A DNA stretch of 64,000 nt, taken from a bacterium. GTDB taxonomy: Bacteria; 4484-113; JAGGVC01. The notes under the pieces are model-generated. The model searched no databases, was not told the DNA's origin, and saw only the letters and a list, made by a program, of their open reading frames with translations. The position numbers and the translations under genes are program-made. Position 1 is the first letter of the stretch. Every line of letters begins with the position of its first letter. This document shows positions 16,139-23,886 of the stretch, in pieces. Where the stretch lies: assembly GCA_039961635.1 (NCBI GenBank), contig JABRWB010000005.1, forward strand, positions 23,259 through 87,258, given 5' to 3'.

Positions 16139-17389
16139 TCAACTTTTGAGTGGCTGTAAATGGATTTGCAACATTCCCGCCCCGTCCCCCGGCTCCGCGA
16201 CAAACCACGGCATCTTGCGGCCGAACCGCGCCCGGCCCTCGTCCCAAATTGCCGCGAGAAGCGATTCGCTGCCGCGGATCGCGGCCGCAGAGAGCAGCGC
16301 GATCACGCACCCCCCCCACCCCGCGCCGGTCACTCGCGCGCCCAGGCACCGCCTGTCCTGCGCCAGCCGCTCGACCAGCCAGTCCGTCTCCGGAGTCCCG
16401 CATCCAAGCGAGCAAAGCGAACCGTGCGAATCGAACATCAGATTCCCCGCCTGCCATGGATTGCGGTGCTCAAGCGCGCTCCTGAACGTTTTCACCCGCT
16501 CGTTTTCGAGAAAGAAATGGTCGAGGTAAATCCGGTCGGTTTCGTCGAGCCGTTCGCGCGCCGCGGGATACGCGTCGAGGCCGAGCACCCGCGGATGCGA
16601 AACGCGCTCGTCTAGCTCTTTCAATTTCGCCGCGACGGACTCCATCCGCGCCCGAAGCGACGCGTACCGCCCGTCGGAAAGATCGCGGCGCACCCCGCTG
16701 AATATCACCGCGAATGCATATCCCATCTCCGCGAGAACGCCGAGCGGGATTTCCTCGAACTCGCGGTGGTAGCAGTCAAGCAAAAGCGCTTGGCCCGCGC
16801 GCGCGTGCGCGATCACCGCCGGATCCATCCATCCGCAAGGCGTCCCGGCGCGGCGCTCGGCAAGGGTAGCGATTTCGATTTTGTCGTCCGCCGAAAGTCC
16901 TAGCGAAAACATCGCGTCGAGCGCGCCCAGCGTCCCCATCGCGAGCGCCGCGGAGCTTGACAGCCCCGCGCCGACGGGCAAGTCGCCGGAGATGTGCAGG
17001 CTGCATCCGTTGATTTCGAATCCGCGCTCAGCGAGAATCGCGAGAACGGCCGCGATAATCGGATAACTTCCGGGCGATTCCGGCGAAACCGGCTCGATTC
17101 CGCGATTGGTAAATAACTCCGATGCAACGTTTATTTTTTGGGAGTGCGGCGGCTTGCCGCCGCCTGTTTTTTCCCCGCCTTGAGCACCGGCGAGCCGGTG
17201 CACTCCCATATTTCGGCCCGCGGCGGCGTACAGCGACGGGCCGATCGCCATCGGCAGGCAGAATCCGCCGAGGTAGTCGGTATGGTCGCCGATGATGTTG
17301 ACCCGCCCCGGCGCGCGGAAAATCACTTCCGGCGGGGCGGCGAAAAGCTCCGTGAATCGCGTTCCGGCGGTTGCGGAAAGGTTTTCCAT
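16139..17389 (-). CDS. galK: Galactokinase carrying an in-frame palindromic insert
   Basis: The product is 416 aa. It shows all GHMP galactokinase motifs: the substrate signature GRVNIIGDHTDYLGG (residues 29-42), the ATP loop GDLPVGAGLSSSAAL, CGWMDP (catalytic Asp; usual Gln replaced by Pro), and motif 3 VTGAGWGGC. It phosphorylates galactose to galactose-1-phosphate in the Leloir pathway. Residues 61-84 (GVHRLAGAQGGEKTGGGKPP) are encoded entirely by a 70-bp repeat inserted in frame in a surface loop; without it the length is close to normal. TAAACT lies 7 nt before the ATG, suggesting a leaderless transcript. A second repeat copy lies just upstream. Confidence 0.92.
   Translation of the reverse strand: MENLSATAGTRFTELFAAPPEVIFRAPGRVNIIGDHTDYLGGFCLPMAIGPSLYAAAGRNMGVHRLAGAQGGEKTGGGKPPHSQKINVASELFTNRGIEPVSPESPGSYPIIAAVLAILAERGFEINGCSLHISGDLPVGAGLSSSAALAMGTLGALDAMFSLGLSADDKIEIATLAERRAGTPCGWMDPAVIAHARAGQALLLDCYHREFEEIPLGVLAEMGYAFAVIFSGVRRDLSDGRYASLRARMESVAAKLKELDERVSHPRVLGLDAYPAARERLDETDRIYLDHFFLENERVKTFRSALEHRNPWQAGNLMFDSHGSLCSLGCGTPETDWLVERLAQDRRCLGARVTGAGWGGCVIALLSAAAIRGSESLLAAIWDEGRARFGRKMPWFVAEPGDGAGMLQIHLQPLKS
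17139..17208. repeat. 70-bp twin-hairpin element inside galK (copy 1)
   Basis: The ends are TGGGAGTGC and GCACTCCCA, an inverted pair. Inside are two hairpins, CGGCGGCTTGCCGCCG and GCACCGGCGAGCCGGTGC, separated by a pyrimidine-rich spacer. It sits in frame in galK and adds about 23-24 codons. Copy 2 (17411-17479) is identical over about 67 nt, in the same orientation. Confidence 0.9.
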
Positions 17390-17410
17390 CGCCGCGAGTT
17401 TAGCATCGTA

Positions 17411-17479
17411 TGGGAGTGCGGCGGCTTGCCGCCGCCTGTTTTTTCCCCGCCTTGAGCACCGGCGAGCCGGTGCACTCCA
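17411..17479. repeat. Twin-hairpin element between galK and miaA (copy 2)
   Basis: This repeats copy 1 nearly base for base (one C missing at the right end). It occupies the gap between the galK promoter region and the miaA stop. The near identity indicates recent copying or gene conversion. Confidence 0.9.
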
Positions 17480-17488
17480 AAATCATTT

Positions 17489-18622
17489 TCAATGCTGCAA
17501 AAGCCACTCCCTTATTTGCCCCACCGCTTCCTCCGGCGGGCAATCCGGGCCGACGGGGAGGAATGTCACGTCGTTTAATTGATGCCGCAGCCACGTGACC
17601 TGGCGCTTCGCGTACTGGCGGGTGATAACCGCGGTGCGCTCGATCGCGGCCGCCGCGCTCGTTTTGCCGTCTATCACCGCAATCGCTTCGGGATAGCCAT
17701 GCCCCAAAAGCGCGCGCGCGTCGCGCGGCACTCCCGCGGCAAGGAGCGCGCGCACCTCTTCAATGAAACCGGATTCGAACATCTGCTTCGCCCGCGTGTG
17801 AATCCGCTCGGCAAGCCATGCCCGGTCGGGAAGCAGCGCGAAGATTTTGTATTCAATGGTTCCAACCAAACGCGTACCGGGAAGCGCGCCCTTCAGGGCG
17901 CGTCCGGAATTCGATTCGTTTTCCGCGCTGCCGTTGTCATCCGCATTTACGCGGCCTGAAGGCCGCGCTTCCCGGTCAATTGTGTTTGCATATGAATTCC
18001 ACTCCACGACCTGCCTTTCCGCGGCGGCGGCGACGTCCGGCGGCGCGATCCCCCCAAGCGGAGATGCGATTTCGCTCCGATGTAAATAACAATACCTTTC
18101 AATCGCGCGGGTGATCCGGTGCGGATTGAAAAACGATTCCGGCTTGATCAGCCCCTCAATCAGTTTGTACACAAGCGGCGCGACCGCGGCGGCCCCCGCG
18201 CCCTTCACCCACGCTTCAAGCGGCGGGCGCAACACCGGTGCCGCGGGCGCGTCGTACTCCATCCCGCCGGCAAGCGACTTGACGCACAGCCCGCTGCCGC
18301 CGACGATAATCGGAATTCTTCCTTCCGAAACAACTTCCGCGATCGCGCCAAGCGCCATCTCCCGCCAGCCGTGAACCGTCAGGTCGCACTTCGGATCGCA
18401 CGCGCCGAGCAGCTTGTGAGGCAACACCGAAAGCTCGTCCGCAGACGGCTGCGCGCTGCCGATCTCCATTCCGCGCATCACCTGGCGCAGGTCGGCGGGG
18501 ATCGCGGTCAGCGGGAAATCGCGCGCCAGCGCGACCGCCGCGGCGGTCTTGCCGCTGCCGGTCGGCCCCATGAGAACGGGAATCGGCGCTCCGAATTGGC
18601 TGTTTCTTTCGTTCATTCGCAT
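17489..18622 (-). CDS. miaA: tRNA dimethylallyltransferase MiaA with an in-frame insert
   Basis: The product is about 377 aa from the ATG at 18622 (a second ATG lies at 18616). It has the P-loop VLMGPTGSGKTAAAVALA, ADLRQVMRGMEIGSAQPS corresponding to the substrate-binding DSxQ region, GGSGLCVKSLAGG, RITRAIERYCYL and the C-terminal ARALLGHGYPEAI and RQYAKRQVTWLR. MiaA adds an isopentenyl group to A37 of tRNAs reading U-starting codons. Residues about 216-249 (REARPSGRV...GRALKGALPG) come from a 101-bp palindromic element (17876-17976) not expected in MiaA. They lie before GTIEYKIFALLPDRAWL, where the family is variable. Activity is probably retained. Confidence 0.9.
   Translation of the reverse strand: MRMNERNSQFGAPIPVLMGPTGSGKTAAAVALARDFPLTAIPADLRQVMRGMEIGSAQPSADELSVLPHKLLGACDPKCDLTVHGWREMALGAIAEVVSEGRIPIIVGGSGLCVKSLAGGMEYDAPAAPVLRPPLEAWVKGAGAAAVAPLVYKLIEGLIKPESFFNPHRITRAIERYCYLHRSEIASPLGGIAPPDVAAAAERQVVEWNSYANTIDREARPSGRVNADDNGSAENESNSGRALKGALPGTRLVGTIEYKIFALLPDRAWLAERIHTRAKQMFESGFIEEVRALLAAGVPRDARALLGHGYPEAIAVIDGKTSAAAAIERTAVITRQYAKRQVTWLRHQLNDVTFLPVGPDCPPEEAVGQIREWLLQH
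17876..17976. repeat. 101-bp twin-hairpin element inside miaA
   Basis: The ends are ACCGGGAAGCGCG and CGCGCTTCCCGGT, a perfect 13-bp inverted pair. Each end continues into a small hairpin (GCGCCCTTCAGGGCGC and GCGGCCTGAAGGCCGC). The element is translated in frame. Its architecture matches the galK element, but the sequence is unrelated. Confidence 0.88.
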
Positions 18623-18711
18623 TTGCCAAGTGAAAATCATAGCGCGTGCGCAAAAACTTTCCGGACATACCTGGCGCGTTGATTTTCCGAAAGCCGATGT
18701 TACAATAAATT

Positions 18712-18725
18712 TGACCGGCCGGTCA
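18712..18725. promoter_or_regulatory. 14-bp perfect palindrome in the miaA/lipoprotein divergent region
   Basis: TGACCGGCCGGTCA is a perfect palindrome, preceded by TACAATAAAT, and lies about 85 bp before the lipoprotein start. Its form resembles TetR-family operators. No regulator gene is adjacent, so the role is open. Confidence 0.35.
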
Positions 18726-18810
18726 GTCAGCATCGGCATCCAGTGATGTGAGGGAATGCTGACGCCGATTCCACCGGAACCGCAATCGCGGAATCAAGGA
18801 GGTTTACAAG

Positions 18811-20862
18811 ATGGGGAGTTTCAGATTCGCCGCAGCCGCAGCCGCGGCAATTGCCGTTTCCTTTTTGGCGTTTTGCGCATGCTCGGCGGGCGGGAACAGG
18901 AGCGCTTCGCCCGAAGCCTCGTATATTTCGGAAATAGACACTATGCTGGCCCCCTTGGGAACGGACCCGGCGGTTTTCGAAAGCCTGCGCCAGGAATTGA
19001 AGCGGCAATTGGAAATTGCCGCCACGGATCCCGGGAGATTCACTGCGAAGGCACCGACCGGCCCAGCTGGATACGTCGGCGACCTCGTCTACAGTCCTGG
19101 ACCAAATCAGCTTTCTTGGACCTATGTCAACGCAGGCGATTACGACTGCAATGGCGAGGTTGGGGTTGCGGACATAACTCCGATAGCGCTTCACTTCCTG
19201 CATGCAATTGTTGTGCCTACAGGATGGCCCGATGCCCAAGATTACTTTATTGACGGCGATCAATCTGCCGAAATAGGCGTTTCGGATTTGACTCCAATCG
19301 CCCTGAATTTCCTCAATACCGTGGCTTCCTACGACATAATCACATCGGATTCCGAAAACGGAAACTACACAATGATCGGCAGCATCAGCCTGCCGTCCCC
19401 TCCCACTTTTCCATTCACGATAAACGCGGATATGCCGGCCGGATCCCTCGGTTGGATAAGGGTGCAGCCAATCGACGGAAACGGCAACGCCGGCGAACAA
19501 AGCAATGCCATTCAAGTAGCCGGAGTAAACCAGCCGCCGGTCGCGGATTTCAGTTATTCGCAAACCGGTGGATTCAATGTTGAATTCAACGGGACGTCCT
19601 CATACGACCCGGACGGCGCAATCGCACAGTACGAATGGGATTTTGAAAGTGACGGGACGTACGACTGGCAGCACATTTCCGGTATCGGGAATCACAATTA
19701 CGGCGGGGCGGGCCAATGGGAATGCACGCTGCGCGTAACTGACGACGACGGCGATACTGGCACGATTACAAAAACCGTGTACGTCGTGCAGCTTGCGACG
19801 AATTGGACGCTGGTCGATCCGTTCCCTGTATCCGAGCATTACAGCCTTCCTTCCTGCACTTACATCGGCGACCAGCTTACCGGACAGCCCGCAATTGCTT
19901 TTTACACCGGTAATTTCGACACCGGCTTTGCTGCCGCGACCGACGGGTATGGCGCCGCTTGGGGTACGGTCACAACCATCGATACATATTTGATTAAAAG
20001 TCTTGCGCTTGCCGAAATCGGCGGGAATCCCGCTATTGCGTACAACGATTACACGAACCAGCAGCTCAATTACTGCAGGGCACAGGACTCCGCGGGTACA
20101 ACATGGGGCAGTATCGTAGTGGCTGACGCAACGCAGTTGGCGGGTGAGCAGTATCTCGACATGATCGAAGTTGCAGGCAGGCCTGCCATAGCCTATTACA
20201 TGGACGGCGCAATCGATTTCGTTCGTGCGGCGGACGCAACCGGAGATACTTGGCTTTCGCCTATTCAGCTGCACGCCTGGCCTCCGTCGGGCTCCTACCT
20301 TTCGATGGCGATGGTGGGAGGCAATCCCGCTGTGGCGTTCCAAAACAACTCGCCGGTGAATCCCAGGTACACAAGCGCGCTGGACCCGCAGGCTACAAGC
20401 TGGTCCCCGGAAGCCGACATTAATTCGGATGGCGATTCGAGCGCATGGATTTCGCTCGTGCAACTGGAAACCATACCCGCAAGGCCCGGAGTTTTCGGCA
20501 GCTGGAACGGCGCGACTCAGCTGGTCTTCTACCGAGCGATGGACACAGCCGGAACCACTTGGGAAGCACCCCTCGTTCTCACAGGCGGAACAGACTACGG
20601 CATCACCGAGGTCAGCGCCGCAATCGTCGGCGGTTACCCCTGCATTGCCTACGCGGAGCGCAATTACGTTAGCGGCCACACCAATCTCGCGTTCAAGCAG
20701 GCGGTCTCGCCGGATGGCTCGGTTTGGGCACCCACAGTCTACATCGGGCTCGACCTGACACCGGAGGACGTGACTTTGATCGATGTGCGGGGCAGGCCGG
20801 CGATCTGCTATTACCTACAGAGCGACGACACCACGCATTATGCGTTCAGTCCGGCTCCGTAG
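18811..20862 (+). CDS. Lipoprotein with dockerin-like repeats, one PKD domain and a seven-repeat propeller (paralogue 1)
   Basis: The product is 683 aa; the ATG follows an ideal AAGGAGG. A signal peptide ends at Cys22/Cys24 (FLAFCACS). A short helical segment follows, then two F-hand calcium repeats, DYDCNGEVGVADITPIALHF (about 110-129) and DGDQSAEIGVSDLTPIALNF (about 148-167), spaced like a type I dockerin. A PKD domain (about 241-325) has YDPDGAIAQYEWDFESDG. The C-terminal 350 residues are seven repeats of the form G-x-PAIAYY...Y-x-RA-x-D...W, closing at the extreme C-terminus (THYAFSPAP), as in a seven-bladed propeller. It is probably surface-exposed; the ligand is unknown. First of three tandem paralogues. 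Confidence 0.8.
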   Translation: MGSFRFAAAAAAAIAVSFLAFCACSAGGNRSASPEASYISEIDTMLAPLGTDPAVFESLRQELKRQLEIAATDPGRFTAKAPTGPAGYVGDLVYSPGPNQLSWTYVNAGDYDCNGEVGVADITPIALHFLHAIVVPTGWPDAQDYFIDGDQSAEIGVSDLTPIALNFLNTVASYDIITSDSENGNYTMIGSISLPSPPTFPFTINADMPAGSLGWIRVQPIDGNGNAGEQSNAIQVAGVNQPPVADFSYSQTGGFNVEFNGTSSYDPDGAIAQYEWDFESDGTYDWQHISGIGNHNYGGAGQWECTLRVTDDDGDTGTITKTVYVVQLATNWTLVDPFPVSEHYSLPSCTYIGDQLTGQPAIAFYTGNFDTGFAAATDGYGAAWGTVTTIDTYLIKSLALAEIGGNPAIAYNDYTNQQLNYCRAQDSAGTTWGSIVVADATQLAGEQYLDMIEVAGRPAIAYYMDGAIDFVRAADATGDTWLSPIQLHAWPPSGSYLSMAMVGGNPAVAFQNNSPVNPRYTSALDPQATSWSPEADINSDGDSSAWISLVQLETIPARPGVFGSWNGATQLVFYRAMDTAGTTWEAPLVLTGGTDYGITEVSAAIVGGYPCIAYAERNYVSGHTNLAFKQAVSPDGSVWAPTVYIGLDLTPEDVTLIDVRGRPAICYYLQSDDTTHYAFSPAP

Positions 20863-21050
20863 ACTAACAACTTATAATCGGATTGCTTAGGCAAATCCGG
20901 GCAGCCGCCCTGCCAAGTCGCGCGCAATCGGCAATTACTGGTAAAATCATCGCGTCCGGCTTTTCGGGACGCTGACTCATAAAACTGCACGCGGGCTTCG
21001 GCCCGATTCGGGAACCCTTGTCGGGGCTCCAAAGCACTTGGAGGTGCGGA

Positions 21051-23672
21051 ATGAAAGGGGCATCACCGTACGCGCGCATATATTGCGCGATATTCGCGGC
21101 GATAGCGGCCGCGGTTCTGGTCGTTTCATGCACGAAGGGATTCGGAAGATTCCCGAATCCGGAAAACAATCCCGTCCTGTCCGATATCGCCGCGCTGACG
21201 GCGCCCGACGGCGCGGACGCCGCGGTTTTCGAGCGGCTCAAGGGAGAACTCGCGAAGCAAATCGAGCGCCGCCTTGCGGACGGAGAAAAAATAGTCGCGA
21301 GCGCTCCAAGTGGAAACTTCGGCCGCGTGACCGACCTCGCGTTCGATTCCGGCGAGAACAAGCTCACCTGGAGCTACGTGAACACGGGCGACTACGACTG
21401 CAACGGCGAGGCCAGCATCGCCGACATCACGCCCGTCGCGATCAACTTCGGCGACCTCACCGACGACGGGATAGGCGACGACGCGCTCGAAACATGGATA
21501 GACGGAGACAAAAGCGGCGAAGTTGGCGTGGGCGACATCACGCCGCTCGCGCTCAACTTCCTTGCGACCGTCGCGTCCTACGACATTCTCACGTCGGACG
21601 AACTCGAACAGAATTACACCGTCATCGGCAACGTGGCTTTCCCAAACACTCCGTTCCCCGTGACATTCAACGTTGACCTTCCCGCCGGTGCGCTGACCTA
21701 CATCCGCGTTCAGCCGATCGATCCGGAAAACAACGCAGGCGAATGGAGCAATCCGCTTGCGCTCTCCGGAAACGATCCGCCGACGGCCGACCTTCAGGCC
21801 AATCCGTCAACCGGCGCGCCTCCGCTTACCGTTGATTTCGACGCGTCCGGCTCGACGGATTCGGACGGCTCGATTACCGCTTACGACTGGGACTGGGACG
21901 GCGACGGGGCTTACGAGCAGACCGGCGGCTCCTCGCCGCTCAACGAGCATGTTTACACCCAAAACGGTTCCTACAACGCCACGGTCCGCGTGTGGGACGA
22001 CCTGGGGGCAAGCGACACCGCAAGCGTTCTCATCGCCGTGTCCGATTCCGGCAACCAGTTCCCGATCGCGGATATCCAGGCGGCGCCGGAGTCCGGAAAG
22101 ACCCCGCTCACGGTCGATTTCGATGCGGGCGGCTCGTTCGATCCCGACGGCTCGATAGTCGGCTACCGATGGGATTTCGACGGCGATTCCAACTGGGACG
22201 AGGACACGGGCGGCGCGCCGGCGGCATCGCACGAATACACGGTCGCGGGAGTGTACGAAGCCGCGGTCGAAGTAACCGACGACATGGGCGCGACGGACAC
22301 CGACACGGTCACCGTGACCGTGTCCGACAATTCCGCCCCCGATGCATCGTTCACCTGGTCGGAAGGCTCGAATATGTTCGAAATCGATTTCGACCCGTCC
22401 GGTTCGAGCGATCCTGACGGGGGTATCGAGACTTACGAATGGGACTGGACGTCCGACGGAACATACGACCTGACCGAAACTACGCCCGACGTCGTCACAT
22501 TCAACTACGGCCTGCCGGGAACGTACGACTGCACGCTCCGCGTGACGGACGGCGACGGCGCGACCGACACAGATACCCAGCAGGTTGTCGTTTCCGAGCC
22601 GGAGATGATCTGGAATTTGATCAAGCCGGCGGGAGACGGCGACTTCAAGTGGCCGGCGCCCGCGTTGATCGGCGGACTCCCGTCCGGCCATCCAGCGATA
22701 AGCTACTACGACGCCGACGCGGGCGAGATCCGGTACATTGCGGCGACCGACGATTACGGCGCAACCTGGGGAGCGCCGCAGACGGCGAGCATTGATCCCG
22801 TCGCGAACAACACGTTCCTGATTGAGGCGAACGGCAATCCCGCAATCGCATATCTTCACGAAACAGACTTCTTCCTGCGCTGCCAGAGGGCGGATGACCC
22901 GGACGGAACAACTTGGGGATCGAATCTTTGGATTGACGACACCTACGCATCAGGCTCGTACATTTCGATGACTGACGTTGCGGGATTTCCAGGCGTCGCC
23001 TATACGGACAACGGCTCGTGGGCAAGGTTCAGCCGCGCGCTCGACGCGGACGGCGACAACTGGTCCGCTCCGGTGGAGTTCGATTTGGGGAGCGTTAACG
23101 GCTACGTAAGCCTGTGCATGGCCGGCGGGATGCCCGCGATCGCGTACTACGACGATGTGCTGGGCGCGCTTAAGTTCGTCCGCGCGCAGGCCGAGGACGG
23201 AACCGCGTGGGGCCTGCCCGTGATAGTTGACAACGTCGGCGAAATCGGCTCCTTCGGTTACATTTCCATGGCGATGCTCGGCACTTCTCCAAACGTTCCG
23301 GCGATCGCCATGTCCGATTACACCACCGGCCGCGTTCTTCTTTACCGGGCGACCGATACAGAAGGGACGACGTGGGAAGAGCCGGTTGTTGTGGACGATG
23401 TGTTCGCTCATTTTGCGATATCGTTCGCGAATGTGGACGGTGTGCCGTGCATTGCGTATCAATCGTACGATACTGACGTTTTTCAGTACCATATTTATTT
23501 CAGGTACGCTTGGGATCCTTCCGGCAGCTCCTGGAGCAGCCCGATTGAAATTTTCAGCTCCCCGGTCTTTTGCCTGCGTTTGATCGACGTCAAGGGCAGG
23601 CCCGCCATTTCGTTTTACTCCTGGAGCATGCCCGACTACGGTCTGTATTACGCGTACAGCCCGCCGGGGTAA
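21051..23672 (+). CDS. Lipoprotein with dockerin-like repeats, three PKD domains and a seven-repeat propeller (paralogue 2)
   Basis: The start is the ATG at 21051, not an upstream one, because TTGGAGGTGC lies 7-10 nt before it; the product has 873 aa. The lipobox is VLVVSC. The dockerin-like pair is DYDCNGEASIADITPVAINF and DGDKSGEVGVGDITPLALNF. Three PKD units follow, each with a (T/F/S)DPDGxI or SDSDGSI core and ending in (V)TV-type strands. Seven propeller repeats (GHPAISYYD to LYYAYSPPG) end the protein. Compared with paralogue 1 it has two more PKD spacers, so the propeller is held further from the membrane. A hairpin-rich 190-bp gap separates it from paralogue 1. Confidence 0.8.
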   Translation: MKGASPYARIYCAIFAAIAAAVLVVSCTKGFGRFPNPENNPVLSDIAALTAPDGADAAVFERLKGELAKQIERRLADGEKIVASAPSGNFGRVTDLAFDSGENKLTWSYVNTGDYDCNGEASIADITPVAINFGDLTDDGIGDDALETWIDGDKSGEVGVGDITPLALNFLATVASYDILTSDELEQNYTVIGNVAFPNTPFPVTFNVDLPAGALTYIRVQPIDPENNAGEWSNPLALSGNDPPTADLQANPSTGAPPLTVDFDASGSTDSDGSITAYDWDWDGDGAYEQTGGSSPLNEHVYTQNGSYNATVRVWDDLGASDTASVLIAVSDSGNQFPIADIQAAPESGKTPLTVDFDAGGSFDPDGSIVGYRWDFDGDSNWDEDTGGAPAASHEYTVAGVYEAAVEVTDDMGATDTDTVTVTVSDNSAPDASFTWSEGSNMFEIDFDPSGSSDPDGGIETYEWDWTSDGTYDLTETTPDVVTFNYGLPGTYDCTLRVTDGDGATDTDTQQVVVSEPEMIWNLIKPAGDGDFKWPAPALIGGLPSGHPAISYYDADAGEIRYIAATDDYGATWGAPQTASIDPVANNTFLIEANGNPAIAYLHETDFFLRCQRADDPDGTTWGSNLWIDDTYASGSYISMTDVAGFPGVAYTDNGSWARFSRALDADGDNWSAPVEFDLGSVNGYVSLCMAGGMPAIAYYDDVLGALKFVRAQAEDGTAWGLPVIVDNVGEIGSFGYISMAMLGTSPNVPAIAMSDYTTGRVLLYRATDTEGTTWEEPVVVDDVFAHFAISFANVDGVPCIAYQSYDTDVFQYHIYFRYAWDPSGSSWSSPIEIFSSPVFCLRLIDVKGRPAISFYSWSMPDYGLYYAYSPPG

Positions 23673-23886
23673 GCGACGGAGAATCGCCAGCCTCAATAGC
23701 ATGAAAACCGTTTGACCGGCGCTTCGCGGCCGTGAAAAATCGCGCGCGCAAAACATCGAAAATCCCGGTTTATTTGGGTATTAATTCCTGCCGCCCAGGC
23801 CAAGCCGATGGCGGTGCGGAGGTTAGCCGGGCTTTGTTGCCGCTTCCTCCCCTAATAAAACCAAAACCAGGCAAACGAGGCAAAAG

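Noticed and set aside
16041-16203. Longer N-terminus of the NYN protein
   Set aside because: It would span a terminator-type hairpin and the galK 3' region, and the family motif begins at the ATG at 16041.
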